From Candidatus Alistipes intestinigallinarum (lineage in GTDB: Bacteria > Bacteroidota > Bacteroidia > Bacteroidales > Rikenellaceae), in assembly GCA_019115745.1 (NCBI GenBank), contig DXDA01000066.1:1-54731 (forward strand): DNA of 54,731 nt. The letters are read 5' to 3'. This document shows positions 16,188 through 25,800 of this stretch, one piece after another. Position 1 is the first letter of the stretch. Each line of letters begins with the position of its first letter. The notes under the pieces were generated by a model. It did not search any database and was not told where the DNA came from. It saw nothing but the letters and a program-made list of their open reading frames with translations. The position numbers were made by a program, and so were the translations under genes.

Positions 16188-17258
16188 ATGGCAAAGGGTA
16201 CACTGAAATTCAAGGATTCGGTGGCGGACTACGACCGCATCATGGCCGACATCGAGGCCCGGCGGTTTGCCGGGATCTACCTGCTGATGGGCGAGGAGAG
16301 CTACTTCATCGACGCCGTGGCCGAACGTCTCGCCGCGTCGATCCTCGACGAAGCGGCCCGGGCCTTCAACCAGATCACCGTCTACGGCCGCGATTCGGAT
16401 GCCGGGCAGGTCGTGAACCTCTGCCGCCAGATGCCCATGATGGGGCAGTACCAGGTGGTCATCGTCAAGGAGGCCCAGCAGCTCAAAGGTCTCGACAAGC
16501 TCTCGCTCTACACGCAGAAACCCGCGCCGACGACGATCCTCGTCATCTGCCACAAGGAGAAGAACGTCGACAAGCGTTCGGCCTTCTACAAGGGGTGTGC
16601 GGCCCACGGCGTAGTGCTCGAATCGGTGCGGCCGCGCGACTACGAGATCGCGGCGTGGCTGCAGCAGTTCATCCGCCGCCGCGGGCTGGAGATCGACACC
16701 AAGGCGCTCTCGATGCTCACCGACCACCTCGGGACCGACATCTCGAAGATCGCCAACGAATTGCAGAAACTAACCGTCTCGCTCCCCGAGGGGACGCGAC
16801 GCATCACCGACCGCGACATCGAGGCCAATATCGGCATCTCGAAGGATTTCAACAACTTCGAACTGTGCAAGGCCGTCGTCACGCGCGACATGGAACGGGC
16901 CCTGATGATTGCCGACCACTTCGCCCGCAACCCGAAGGAGAATCCGCTGCTGGTGACCGTCATGGCGCTGTTCAACCAGTTCCGCGACCTGTTCGTCGTG
17001 AACTACCTGCGCTGGCTCGCGCGGCGGCGAAACCACCCCTTCCCGCCGGATCAGGAGCTGATGCGCATCCTGCGCAAAAGCAACACCTTCATCCTCGGAG
17101 AGATCAAGCAGAACGCCTCGCTGTGGGACAACCGCAAGGTCTTTCAGGTGCTGGGGCTGCTGCGCGAATACGATGCCAAAAGCAAAGGCATGGGGTCGGG
17201 CGGTGCGTCGGACGGCGAACTGCTGCGCGAACTGCTGTTGAAAATCTTCCTGCTGTGA
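16188..17258 (+). CDS. holA: DNA polymerase III subunit delta
   Basis: The delta subunit of the clamp loader opens the beta sliding clamp. The 356-residue protein has the start expected of HolA (GIYLLMGEESYFIDAVAERL) and the MPMMGQYQVVIVKEAQQL strand-helix of the degenerate AAA+ fold. It ends with the C-terminal collar domain, and its length is normal. It follows tilS by one base and its stop overlaps the GTG start of the next gene (GTGA), which suggests translational coupling. Confidence 0.93.
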   Translation: MAKGTLKFKDSVADYDRIMADIEARRFAGIYLLMGEESYFIDAVAERLAASILDEAARAFNQITVYGRDSDAGQVVNLCRQMPMMGQYQVVIVKEAQQLKGLDKLSLYTQKPAPTTILVICHKEKNVDKRSAFYKGCAAHGVVLESVRPRDYEIAAWLQQFIRRRGLEIDTKALSMLTDHLGTDISKIANELQKLTVSLPEGTRRITDRDIEANIGISKDFNNFELCKAVVTRDMERALMIADHFARNPKENPLLVTVMALFNQFRDLFVVNYLRWLARRRNHPFPPDQELMRILRKSNTFILGEIKQNASLWDNRKVFQVLGLLREYDAKSKGMGSGGASDGELLRELLLKIFLL

Positions 17259-18055
17259 CGGACCTCTACCTCTATCAGACGGTACACGTGGCCCGCGGTC
17301 GGGCCCTCCACGTCGCGGAGCACGCCGCGGTGCTCGATGCCGCGTCGCGCGAGTGGTTCGGGCGTCCCTACACCCCCTCGCCCGGGGCGTTGCGCACCCG
17401 GATCGAAATCCTGGCCGAAACGGAGCACTATCCGACCGCCGTATCGGGATTCGTCCGCATCGAGTGGCGGCCCGACGGCGAAGAGCGGCTCCTGCCCGTC
17501 GGCGTATCGCTCTACGACGGTTACGCCTACCGGAGCGTGCAGCCCGCAGCCGTGTCGGTCCGTTACGAAAACCCCTTCTCCGAGGCGCCGACCTCGGTCC
17601 GGGAGGCTGCGGCGGCCTGGGCCCGCCGGGCCGCCGAACGGGCCGGCGCCGAGGTGGCCATACGCTGCGATGCCGCGGGGATTTTCCACGAAGCCGAGGA
17701 TGCTCCGCTCTTCGCCATTGCGGGGCGCACGGTGCTGGCGGCGCCGGGGCCCGAGAGCGTCGAACGGACCATCACCCGGGAGGCGGTCCGGAAAGCGGGC
17801 CTGGAGTTCCGCGAAGAGCCGTTCGGAATCGGAAAACCCGGTCGGGAGAACGCCCCGGAAACCGGCCGCAAAGGAGAGTTCGACGGGCTGTTCGACGGGA
17901 CGTCAGAGCCGGAAGGGCTCTTTGCGGGGGCGGGAAACCGCCGGATCGACGAACTCTTCTTCACGGACCACCGGGGCATCACGTCGCTGTCGCACTGCAA
18001 CGGGTTGCCGTTGATGACCTTCCTGGCCGAGCGGATCGCCCGAGAGTTGATGTAA
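17255..18055 (+). CDS. Class IV aminotransferase-like protein (no PLP lysine)
   Basis: A 266-residue protein starting at GTG 17255, overlapping the holA stop by 4 nt. It resembles aminodeoxychorismate lyase (PabC) and branched-chain aminotransferases: a DAAGIFHEAEDAPLFAIAGRTV segment (key residues GIFHEA and PLFAI) and a C-terminal IDELFFTDHRGITSLSHCNG. There is no lysine anywhere in the first 179 residues, so the Schiff-base lysine that binds PLP is missing. A Gly-rich insertion of about 38 residues (191-228) separates the two C-terminal motifs. It may be a non-PLP relative with another role. The longer open frame upstream lies over holA and is not coding. Confidence 0.7.
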   Translation: MTDLYLYQTVHVARGRALHVAEHAAVLDAASREWFGRPYTPSPGALRTRIEILAETEHYPTAVSGFVRIEWRPDGEERLLPVGVSLYDGYAYRSVQPAAVSVRYENPFSEAPTSVREAAAAWARRAAERAGAEVAIRCDAAGIFHEAEDAPLFAIAGRTVLAAPGPESVERTITREAVRKAGLEFREEPFGIGKPGRENAPETGRKGEFDGLFDGTSEPEGLFAGAGNRRIDELFFTDHRGITSLSHCNGLPLMTFLAERIARELM

Positions 18056-18172
18056 AAGGCGCAGAGGGGTCCTTCGGGGCACAGCGACCCGGGAAATCTC
18101 TTTTCCAAAAAAATAGAAACCGGACGGCCGCACGCAGGCTTATCTTTCGGGGTCCTCAAAATCCCGAAAACC

Positions 18173-18787
18173 ATGAAAAAATATCTGATTCTCTACGCCG
18201 TGCTCGTCACGGCCGCACTCCTCTTCGCCCTGCGCCACTACCGCGGCGAAAACCAACGCCTCGCCCAGAATCAGGAAGCACTGGCCGCAGACCTCACCCA
18301 CTACCGCACCCGAGCCGGCGAAGAGGCTGCCTCGGCTCAGGTTCTGCGGCTGCGCTGCGCGGAGTTCGAACGCCTCCGCGCCGAAGATGCTGCGGAGATC
18401 CGGCGCCTCGGCATCCGCCTCCGCCGCCTCGAAGCCACGGCCCGCCTCGCCTCCGCCACACAGGTCCGTGTCCAAACCCCGCTGAGGGATACGGTCATCG
18501 TACGCCGCGACACCTCCGGAGTGCTCGGCCCGACCGGCCGCCCGCGGCTCGACACGCTGAAAGCCTTCCGCTGGCAGGACCCCTGGATCCACATCGAAGG
18601 CTACATCGCCCGGGACTCGGTCCGCTGCCGCGTGAGCAGCGTCGACACGCTCCGCCAGGTCATTCACCGCATCCCCCGGCGCTTTCTCTTCATCCGCTGG
18701 GGGACCAAGGCGCTCCGCCAGGAGATCGTCTCCACGAACCCCCATACCCGGATCGTCTACGCCGAATACGTGCGCATCGAACGCTGA
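18173..18787 (+). CDS. Single-pass membrane protein with coiled coil
   Basis: A 204-residue protein. Residues 4-20 form one hydrophobic segment (YLILYAVLVTAALLFAL). A long charged Leu/Arg/Glu-rich helix (about residues 25-90, likely coiled coil) follows, then a Trp- and Arg-containing C-terminal domain. It resembles the small Bacteroides proteins labelled DUF6549 and has the layout of phage inner-membrane spanins, but no phage gene is near. The assignment is tentative and no function can be given. It stands alone, 117 nt after the previous gene, with its own terminator. Confidence 0.6.
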   Translation: MKKYLILYAVLVTAALLFALRHYRGENQRLAQNQEALAADLTHYRTRAGEEAASAQVLRLRCAEFERLRAEDAAEIRRLGIRLRRLEATARLASATQVRVQTPLRDTVIVRRDTSGVLGPTGRPRLDTLKAFRWQDPWIHIEGYIARDSVRCRVSSVDTLRQVIHRIPRRFLFIRWGTKALRQEIVSTNPHTRIVYAEYVRIER

Positions 18788-18798
18788 AACCGCGAATA

Positions 18799-18834
18799 AA
18801 ACCCCGAAAACGTACGGGGTTTGCGTTTTTTTTC
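18799..18834 (+). terminator. Rho-independent terminator
   Basis: AAACCCCG (18799-18806) pairs with CGGGGTTT (18815-18822) and is followed by GCG and a run of eight T. It ends the membrane coiled-coil gene. The T-run abuts the coaD -7 element. Confidence 0.75.
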
Positions 18835-18842
18835 TACCTTTG
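18835..18842 (+). promoter_or_regulatory. coaD -7 promoter element (very short leader)
   Basis: TACCTTTG ends 6 nt before the coaD ATG at 18849, the same spacing as at murB. The in-frame TTG at 18840 lies inside the element and is therefore not the start. No good -33 element is seen. Confidence 0.55.
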
Positions 18843-18848
18843 CCGAAT

Positions 18849-19319
18849 ATGGAACGCACTGCAATCTTCCCGGGGTCGTTCGACCCCTTCACCCGCGGCC
18901 ACGAAGCGCTGGTCGAGGAGGCCCTGAACCTCTTCGACCGCGTGGTGATCGGCATCGGCAACAACACCGCCAAATGCGGCCTGCTGACCGTCGAAAACCG
19001 CAAACGCCTGATCGACGACGTCTTCCGCGACGAACCCCGCGTCGAAGCCCGCATCTACACGGGTCTCACCGGTGAATTCGCCGAAGAGGTCGGGGCCTGC
19101 GCCATCATCCGCGGCGTGCGCAACACCACCGACTTCGAGTACGAACGCACCATGGAGGCGACCAATCACCGGATCTATCCCGCACTGACCACCGTGATGC
19201 TCTTCACCCCGGCCCCCGTGGCCGACATCTCCTCGTCGACGGTCCGCGAAGTGCTCTCCTTCGGACGCAACGTCGAGGAGTTCCTGCCCCAAGGAATCGA
19301 CATAAACCAATACCTCTAA
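18849..19319 (+). CDS. coaD: Pantetheine-phosphate adenylyltransferase
   Basis: CoaD transfers AMP from ATP to 4'-phosphopantetheine, the penultimate step of coenzyme A synthesis. The 156-residue protein has the nucleotidyltransferase motif FPGSFDPFTRGH at the N-terminus (TxGH variant, His 17), the IIRGVRNTTDFEYE substrate segment and the ISSSTVRE signature. Length is normal. It lies 10 nt before lpxD. Confidence 0.96.
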   Translation: MERTAIFPGSFDPFTRGHEALVEEALNLFDRVVIGIGNNTAKCGLLTVENRKRLIDDVFRDEPRVEARIYTGLTGEFAEEVGACAIIRGVRNTTDFEYERTMEATNHRIYPALTTVMLFTPAPVADISSSTVREVLSFGRNVEEFLPQGIDINQYL

Positions 19320-19329
19320 ACGAACGACT

Positions 19330-20364
19330 ATGATGGAATTCACGGCCGAAATGATCGCCGGATTTTTGGGCGGCGACGTCCTCGGCGACAAAAACGCCTC
19401 GGTACACACCGTATCCTCGATCGAGGAGGGAAAAGCCGGTTCGCTGGCCTATCTCACCAACCCCAAATACGAACCCTATCTCTACACCACGCAGGCTTCG
19501 ATCGTCCTGGTCAACCGCTCGTTCGAACCCGCACAGCCCGTCTCGGCCACGCTCATCAAGGTGGATGACGCCGCCGCCTGCGTCCTCCGGCTCCTCGAAA
19601 TGTACAACGCCGCCAAGCCCCGCCGCCAGGGAATCAGCCCCCGGGCCGCCGTCTCGGAGCAGGCCGCCGTCGGCGAAGAGTGCTACATCGGCGACTTCGC
19701 GGTCGTCGAAGCCGGTGCCAAAATCGGAAAAGGGTGCCAGATCTATCCCCAGGTCTACGTCGGGCAGGGGGTCACCGTCGGCGACAACACGACGCTCTAT
19801 CCCGGTGTGAAGATCTACGAGGGCTGCGCCATCGGGGCGAACTGCATCCTTCACGCCGGAGCCGTCATCGGAGCCGACGGCTTCGGGTTCATGCCCAATG
19901 CCGCGGGCGGGTTCGACAAGATTCCCCAGTTGGGCAACGTCATCATCGAGGACGACGTGGAGATCGGCGCCAACACCTGCATCGACCGCGCCAAAACCGA
20001 TTCGACGATCATCCGCCGCGGCGTGAAACTCGACAACCTGATCCAGATCGGCCACAACGTCCAGATCGGCGAAAACACCGTCTCCTCGGCCCAGACCGGC
20101 ATCGCCGGGACCTCGCGCGTGGGACGCAACTGCTTCCTCGCCGGACAGGTCGGCATCGCCGACCACGTGACCATCGGCGACCGCGTGAAGGTCGGCTCCA
20201 AGAGCGGGATCGACAAGAATGTCGGCGACGATGAGGTCCGCCTCGGCTACCCCGCCCTGCCCGGAATGCAGTACCACCGTTCGTCGGCCGTCTTCAAAAA
20301 CCTCCCCGAACTGGTGCGCCGCGTCGCAGAACTCGAAAAACAGATCAACGAACTCAAAAAATAA
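19330..20364 (+). CDS. lpxD: UDP-3-O-acylglucosamine N-acyltransferase
   Basis: LpxD adds the second 3-hydroxyacyl chain to UDP-3-O-acyl-glucosamine in lipid A synthesis. The 344-residue protein has an N-terminal uridine-binding domain, then about ten hexapeptide repeats of the left-handed beta helix from residue ~100. The LHAGAVIGADGFGF segment carries the catalytic His, and a C-terminal helix RVAELEKQINELKK follows. A second ATG directly follows the first. It is co-oriented with coaD and 6 nt before the TlpA lipoprotein. Confidence 0.96.
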   Translation: MMEFTAEMIAGFLGGDVLGDKNASVHTVSSIEEGKAGSLAYLTNPKYEPYLYTTQASIVLVNRSFEPAQPVSATLIKVDDAAACVLRLLEMYNAAKPRRQGISPRAAVSEQAAVGEECYIGDFAVVEAGAKIGKGCQIYPQVYVGQGVTVGDNTTLYPGVKIYEGCAIGANCILHAGAVIGADGFGFMPNAAGGFDKIPQLGNVIIEDDVEIGANTCIDRAKTDSTIIRRGVKLDNLIQIGHNVQIGENTVSSAQTGIAGTSRVGRNCFLAGQVGIADHVTIGDRVKVGSKSGIDKNVGDDEVRLGYPALPGMQYHRSSAVFKNLPELVRRVAELEKQINELKK

Positions 20365-20370
20365 GTAACC

Positions 20371-21426
20371 ATGAAAAAATTCTTCATCTTTGCAGCCTCC
20401 GCAGCCCTGCTGTGCAGTTGCAGCCCCAAAAACCAGTACGTCATCGAGGGTCATGTCGAGGGTGCGAACCCCACGGTCTATCTCTTCGACCAGGAGAACA
20501 ATCTGCTGGATTCGGCAGCCGTGAAGGAGGGCGCATTCCAGCTCAAAGGCATCGCCGAGGAGCCGCGTGTTGCCGTCCTGCGGGATGCCCGGACGGAGAG
20601 CGCAACGTTTGTCGCCATGCTGCTCCTGGAGCCCGGCACGATCACCGTCAGCGATGATCCCGACAGCCCCTTCCGCAAACGCGTAAGCGGAACCCCGGCA
20701 AACGATGCCAGCACCGCCTATGCCGATGCCGGAAACAAACTCATCCAGGAGTACCGCGACAGCGCCACCACCGAGGAGCGCCGGGCCGCCATCGAGGAGG
20801 AGTACGACGCCCTGACCCGTCAGACCGTCGATCAGAACCGCGACAACATCTTCGGCGCCATGTTGCTGTCTCAGCAACTGGGATTCGACCTCTCGGGACA
20901 GGAGCTGCTCGACGAAATCGCCCTGTTCACGCCCGAAATGCAGCAGAACCAGGTGCTCGTCGACCTCAAGGAGCGGGCCGAGGCCAAAAAGAAAACCGAC
21001 ATCGGCCAGCCCTACATCGATGTCGTACAGCCCGATGCCGACGGCAAGGAGATTTCGCTCAAATCCGTCGTCGAGAACCCCGACAACCAGTATGTCCTGC
21101 TCGATTTCTGGGCTTCGTGGTGCGGTCCCTGCATGGGTGAGGTTCCCCACCTGAAGAAGACCTACGACGAATTCCACAAGAAGGGATTCGAGATCTTCGG
21201 CGTCACCTTCGACGACAACCGCGAGGATTGGCTCAACGCCGTTAAGGAGAACGAAATGGGATGGGTACACGTCGGCCTGCTGAACGGATTCGACAACCAA
21301 GCCGCCAAGGATTACGCCGTCAACGGCATTCCGTCGAACTTCCTGATCGACCGCGAGGGCAAGATCGTGGCCAAGAACCTGCGCGGCGAAGCGCTCTACG
21401 AGAAGATCGCCGAACTGCTCCAGTAA
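20371..21426 (+). CDS. TlpA/thioredoxin-family lipoprotein with DUF4369-like N-terminus
   Basis: A 351-residue periplasmic lipoprotein. The signal peptide ends at the LLCSC lipobox. Residues ~25-200 match the DUF4369 type found in front of Bacteroidetes thioredoxins (an all-beta part, then helices). The C-terminal thioredoxin fold has an intact redox-active WCGPC (Cys 251 and 254) and a cis-Pro loop GIPSNFLID. It probably reduces or oxidises disulfides in envelope proteins. It shares a family with the proteins at 31498 and 50779, of which the latter has lost its cysteines. Confidence 0.9.
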   Translation: MKKFFIFAASAALLCSCSPKNQYVIEGHVEGANPTVYLFDQENNLLDSAAVKEGAFQLKGIAEEPRVAVLRDARTESATFVAMLLLEPGTITVSDDPDSPFRKRVSGTPANDASTAYADAGNKLIQEYRDSATTEERRAAIEEEYDALTRQTVDQNRDNIFGAMLLSQQLGFDLSGQELLDEIALFTPEMQQNQVLVDLKERAEAKKKTDIGQPYIDVVQPDADGKEISLKSVVENPDNQYVLLDFWASWCGPCMGEVPHLKKTYDEFHKKGFEIFGVTFDDNREDWLNAVKENEMGWVHVGLLNGFDNQAAKDYAVNGIPSNFLIDREGKIVAKNLRGEALYEKIAELLQ

Positions 21427-21445
21427 TACACCGGGTGACCGGTCG

Positions 21446-21485
21446 AGTCCCCTCCTTCCGTCCGACGGGGGAGGGGACTTTGTTC
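21446..21485 (+). terminator. Rho-independent terminator
   Basis: AGTCCCCTCC (21446-21455) pairs perfectly with GGAGGGGACT (21470-21479), followed by TTGTTCT. It lies 20 nt after the TlpA lipoprotein stop. Confidence 0.75.
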
Positions 21486-21526
21486 TGGGCCCGGCCTCCC
21501 GTTTTCACAAACCTGTTGCAAAGCGC

Positions 21527-22144
21527 ATGAATACCCCGAAAAAATACCGTATCATGGGCATCGACCCCGGCACGAACTACATGGGTTACGGCGTGCTGGA
21601 GATCGAAGGCCGCACGGTGCGCTCGGTGGTGCTGGGCGACATCGACCTGCACAAACTCGCCGATCCCTACGCCAAACTGCGCTACATCTTCGAGCGGGTC
21701 GGCGCACTGATCGAGGAGTACGCCCCGCAGGAGGTAGCGCTCGAATCGCCCTTTTTCGGGGAGAACGTGCAGTCGATGCTCAAGCTGGGACGCGCACAGG
21801 GGGTGGCAATGGCTGCGGCGCTGAGTCGGGACCGCCAGGTCTTCGAATACGCCCCGATGCGGATCAAACAGGCGATCACGGGTCGCGGATCGGCCACAAA
21901 GGAGCAGGTGGCAGCCATTGTCTGCCGGATCCTCACAATTGATCAGCCGCCCCGGCGTCTCGATGCCACGGACGGCATGGCGGTGGCCTTGTGTCACTAT
22001 TTCGCCACGGCAAGTCCGCTGAATGCCGCCCTGGGCGACGAGCGTAAGAAGGGGCTCGGAGGGGGCAAAAAGGCCGCATCGAAGGGTGGTTCGCAGAGTT
22101 GGGAGCAGTTTCTGAAGAAGCACCCCGACCGGGAGATCAAATAG
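21527..22144 (+). CDS. ruvC: Crossover junction endodeoxyribonuclease RuvC
   Basis: RuvC resolves Holliday junctions by paired nicks. The 205-residue protein has the RNase H-like catalytic set: Asp in GIDPGT (residue 12), Glu in ALESPFF (about 70) and the C-terminal DATDGMAVALCH carrying the last acidic residues. After residue ~175 it has a lysine/glycine-rich tail (KKGLGGGKKAASKGG), a little longer than in short RuvC proteins, which could help DNA binding. It stands after a terminator, so it may have its own promoter. Confidence 0.95.
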   Translation: MNTPKKYRIMGIDPGTNYMGYGVLEIEGRTVRSVVLGDIDLHKLADPYAKLRYIFERVGALIEEYAPQEVALESPFFGENVQSMLKLGRAQGVAMAAALSRDRQVFEYAPMRIKQAITGRGSATKEQVAAIVCRILTIDQPPRRLDATDGMAVALCHYFATASPLNAALGDERKKGLGGGKKAASKGGSQSWEQFLKKHPDREIK

Positions 22145-22253
22145 GGCTTCAAGGGAGGGGCCCGATCCGAAGTTGTAATACATTGACAATCCGGCCCGAA
22201 AGGGGCGTCAACAGAAAAAAGGAAAAGATTCCGTAAATTTTTTAAAAGATTTA

Positions 22254-22285
22254 TTTGCAGGATTCGGAATTTTGCCGTACATTTG
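22254..22285 (+). promoter_or_regulatory. Promoter of tRNA-Arg
   Basis: TTTG (22254-22257), a 20-nt spacer and TACATTTG (22278-22285) match the Bacteroidetes sigma consensus at both boxes. The expected start lies about 10-12 nt upstream of the tRNA. Confidence 0.8.
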
Positions 22286-22303
22286 CACTCGCAATAAAGG
22301 AAA

Positions 22304-22377
22304 GGCGCCGTAGCTTAATTGAATAGAGCATCTGACTACGGATCAGAAGGTTACAGGTTTGAGTCCTGTCGGCGTCA
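22304..22377 (+). tRNA. tRNA-Arg (anticodon ACG)
   Basis: A cloverleaf of 74 nt. The acceptor GGCGCCG pairs with CGGCGUC (one G-U). The anticodon stem UCUGA/UCAGA encloses CUACGGA with anticodon ACG, and the T arm ACAGG/CCUGU encloses UUUGAGU. The discriminator is A and no CCA is encoded. ACG would be deaminated to ICG and read CGU, CGC and CGA. Confidence 0.95.
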
Positions 22378-22420
22378 CTAAGAGGGGGGGGGCAGATGAG
22401 CTCTCTTTCTTGCATTTAGG

Positions 22421-22450
22421 AGGTTGCCACATGAACGGCAACCTTTTTTC
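22421..22450 (+). terminator. Terminator of tRNA-Arg
   Basis: AGGTTGCC (22421-22428) pairs with GGCAACCT (22437-22444), followed by TTTTTTC. It lies 43 nt after the tRNA. A nine-G run (22384-22392) sits between the two. Confidence 0.85.
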
Positions 22451-22793
22451 GTGCCCTGTTGCGGGCGGTTTTTCGGGCGAAATCGGGAGTTTGTTTAAAC
22501 CAATGTTAAACCGGTCATCCGTCATCCCGCCAGGCGAAAATCCGCATCTCTGTCGCCCCCGGCACATCCAACCAACATACAAGCCGCTACCCCCGCCGTC
22601 CCCTTACCCCGCTCCCGGGCAGGATTCCGGACGCCCGCCCACACACATAAACCGCTCCCGGGAATCGGAAGCTCCATCCGATCCCGCCGCACCCCGCCAT
22701 GCCCCGCTCCGCCATGCAAAATGACAACCGGAAAGCGACAACGAAGAAAGAAACAGGATTTTCTCATTCCTCACCCCTCACCCCTTCTCACCC
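22451..22793. other. Intergenic stretch with no gene seen
   Basis: This is C-rich, irregular sequence between the tRNA-Arg terminator and the nifJ terminator. The open frames in it are short, proline/arginine-rich and have no promoter or recognisable motif. I see no RNA fold or repeat here. Confidence 0.6.
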
Positions 22794-22833
22794 CCCCAAA
22801 AAAAGGCCGCCCCTCCATTCGGAAGGGCGGCCT
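22794..22833 (-). terminator. Terminator of nifJ
   Basis: AGGCCGCCC (22804-22812) pairs with GGGCGGCCT (22825-22833). On the minus strand a run of seven T follows. It lies 23 nt after the nifJ stop. Confidence 0.85.
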
Positions 22834-22856
22834 CGCTATCGCGTCTTTTCAGACAA

Positions 22857-25800
22857 TCAATACTCCATCTTCGAAAGGCGAACGTAGCCGTTGTAACGCC
22901 ACTTGGCATTCTCCTCGGCAGCCTTGAAGAGCTCCTCAGCCTCGGCCGGGAAAGCCTTCTGCAGCGACGTGTAACGAACCTCTTTCATCAGGAAGTCGTG
23001 GAACTTCGACCAGTCGGGCTCCTTCGAATCCAGCACGAACGGGTTCTTGCCCTGCTCTTCGAGCTGCGGATTGTAGTGCCACAGGTGCCAGTATCCGCAA
23101 GCTACGGCCTCCTTGCCAACGGTCTGCGTACGCGTCATGCCGCCCTTGATACCGTGGTTGATACACGGTGCGTAGGCGATCACCAGCGACGGGCCCGGAT
23201 AAGCCTCGGCCTCCTTCAGCACGTTGAACAACTGCTGCTGCGAACCGCCGATCGAAACCTGAGCCACATAGACATAACCGTAGGTCATGGCCATGGCGCC
23301 GAGGTCCTTCTTGCGGATGCGCTTGCCGCTCGATGCGAACTTCGCAACGGCTCCGACCGGCGTCGACTTCGACGACTGGCCTCCCGTATTCGAGTAGACC
23401 TCCGTGTCGACCACGAGGATGTTCACATCCTGCCCCGAAGCCAGCACATGATCCACACCGCCGTAACCGATATCATAGCCCCAGCCGTCACCACCGATGA
23501 TCCACTGCGACTTCTTGATGAGCCAATCCTTGTGCTCCAGAATCTTCTTGCAGTAGTCGCAGCCGCAAGCCTCCATCAGCGGGATCAGGCGTGCCGTCAC
23601 CTCGGCCGACTTCGACGACGAACCGCGGTTCTCGATCCACTCCTTCATCACGCCCTTCAGCTCGTCGGAGCACTTCGTGCAGTTGGCGATAGCCTCCTCC
23701 ATGGTCATCTGGATGCGGTCGCGGAGCTTCTCGATTCCGAGGTGCATACCCAGACCGAACTCGGCGTTATCCTCGAAGAGCGAGTTTGCCCAGGCCGGAC
23801 CCTTGCCCTCGGCGTTGGTGCAGTAGGGGGTCGACGGTGCCGAACCCGAGTAGATCGACGTACAGCCCGTAGCGTTGGCAACCATCATCTTGTCACCGAA
23901 GAGCTGCGAGAGAGCCTTGATGTAGGGCGTCTCGCCGCAACCGGCGCAGGCTCCCGAGAACTCGAACAGCGGCTGTGCGAACTGCAGGTTCTTCACCGAC
24001 TTGGTCTTGTCGACCACCTGCTTGTAACCGATGTTCTTGGTGATGTAGTCCCAGTTCTTCTGCTGCGGCATCTGCTCCTCCAGCGGACGCATGACGAGCG
24101 CCTTCTCCTTGGCCGGGCAGATATCCACGCAGTTGCCGCAACCCGTACAGTCGAGCGGCGACACCTGCACGCGGAACTTGTAGGCCTTCGTCTCGCCCAG
24201 GCCCTGCTTCCACTCGGCGCCCGAAGCGGCGGCCTCCTCGTCGGTGGCCAGGAACGGACGGATCGCTGCGTGCGGGCAGACATACGAGCACTGGTTGCAC
24301 TGGATACAGTTGGCAATCTTCCACTCCGGCACGTTCACGGCGATACCGCGCTTCTCATAGGCGGCCGTACCGTTCTCCCACGTACCGTCCTCGCGGCCGT
24401 TGAAGGCCGAAACCGGCAGATCGTCACCCTTCAGGCCGTTGATCGGCTCGACGATGTTGCGGACGAAATCCGGATACGAAGCGTGCGACGGCGTCACGAA
24501 GCCCTTGTCCTCGATCTGGGCCCACTCGGCCGGGATCTCGACCTTCACAACCTCCTTGCCGCCGGCATCTACGGCTGCGTAGTTCATGTTGACAATATCC
24601 TCACCCTTCTTTCCGTAGGACTTCAGGATGGCGTGCTTCATCTCCTCAACGGCCTTCTCGAACGGAATGACGTTGGCGATCTTGAAGAAGGCCGACTGCA
24701 TGATGGTGTTCGTGCGCGAGCCCAGGCCGAGTTCGGCGGCGATCTTCGTGGCGTTGATGATGTAGAAGTTGATCCTGTTCTTGGCCATGTAAGCCTTCAT
24801 GTGGTCGGGCAGCGTGGCGCAGGTCGTCTCGGCGTCGTGTACCGAGTTCAGCAGGAACGAACCGCCGGGTTTCAGACCCTTCAGCACGTCGTACTTGTCG
24901 ACATACGACGGAACGTGGCAAGCCACGAAGTCGGGCGTCGTAACGAGGTAGGGCGACGTGATGGGCAGATCGCCGAAACGCAGGTGCGACGACGTGTAAC
25001 CGCCCGACTTCTTCGAGTCATAGGAGAAGTAGGCCTGGCAATACTTGTTCGTCGTACCGCCGATGATCTTGATCGAGTTCTTGTTGGCACCCACCGTACC
25101 GTCGGCTCCCAGACCGAAGAACAGCGCCTCGAACGTGCCGGGCTTGGCCAGCGAGATCTCCTCGCCGACGGGCAGCGAACGGAACGTCACGTCGTCGACA
25201 ATACCGACGGTGAACTGGTTCTTGGGCTCTGCGAGCTTCATGTTCTCGAAGACGGCCAGCATCTGAGCCGGGGTGGTGTCCTTCGACGAGAGGCCGTAGC
25301 GGCCGCCGATGATCAGCGGCATCTCACCGCACGGCAGCGAATGACGGTTCGTGGTGAAGGCCTCGACGACATCCAGGTAGAGCGGATCGCCGTTGGCGCC
25401 GGGCTCCTTCGTGCGGTCGAGCACGCAGATGCGCTTGACGCTGGCGGGCAGCACCTCCAGGAGATACTTCACGGCGAACGGGCGGTAGAGGTGTACAGTG
25501 ATCACACCGACCTTCTCGCCCTTGGCGCGCAGGTAGTCGACCGTCTCCTTGATGGTCTCCGTAACGGAGCCCATGGCGATGATGATGTGCTCGGCATCCT
25601 CGGCACCGTAGTAGACAAACGGTTTGTATTCGCGGCCGGTAATCTTCGAGATCTCCTTCATGGTGTCGGCCACCATGTCGGGCACGGCCTCATAGAACTT
25701 GTTGGCAGCCTCGCGCGTCTGGAAGTAGATGTCGGGGTTCTGAGCCGTACCGCGCGTGACGGGGTGTTCGGGGTTCAGGGCACGGGCACGGAAGGCCTTC

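Noticed and set aside
19204..21300. 698-codon minus-strand open frame opposite lpxD and the TlpA gene
   Set aside because: Antisense to two certain genes; acidic low-complexity translation without any recognisable domain.
22384..22392. Nine-G run after tRNA-Arg as a phase-variation tract
   Set aside because: It is intergenic, between a tRNA and its terminator, with no gene whose frame or promoter it could switch.
22359..22724. 121-codon open frame after tRNA-Arg
   Set aside because: It starts inside the tRNA, runs over its terminator and has a Pro/Arg-rich translation without motifs.
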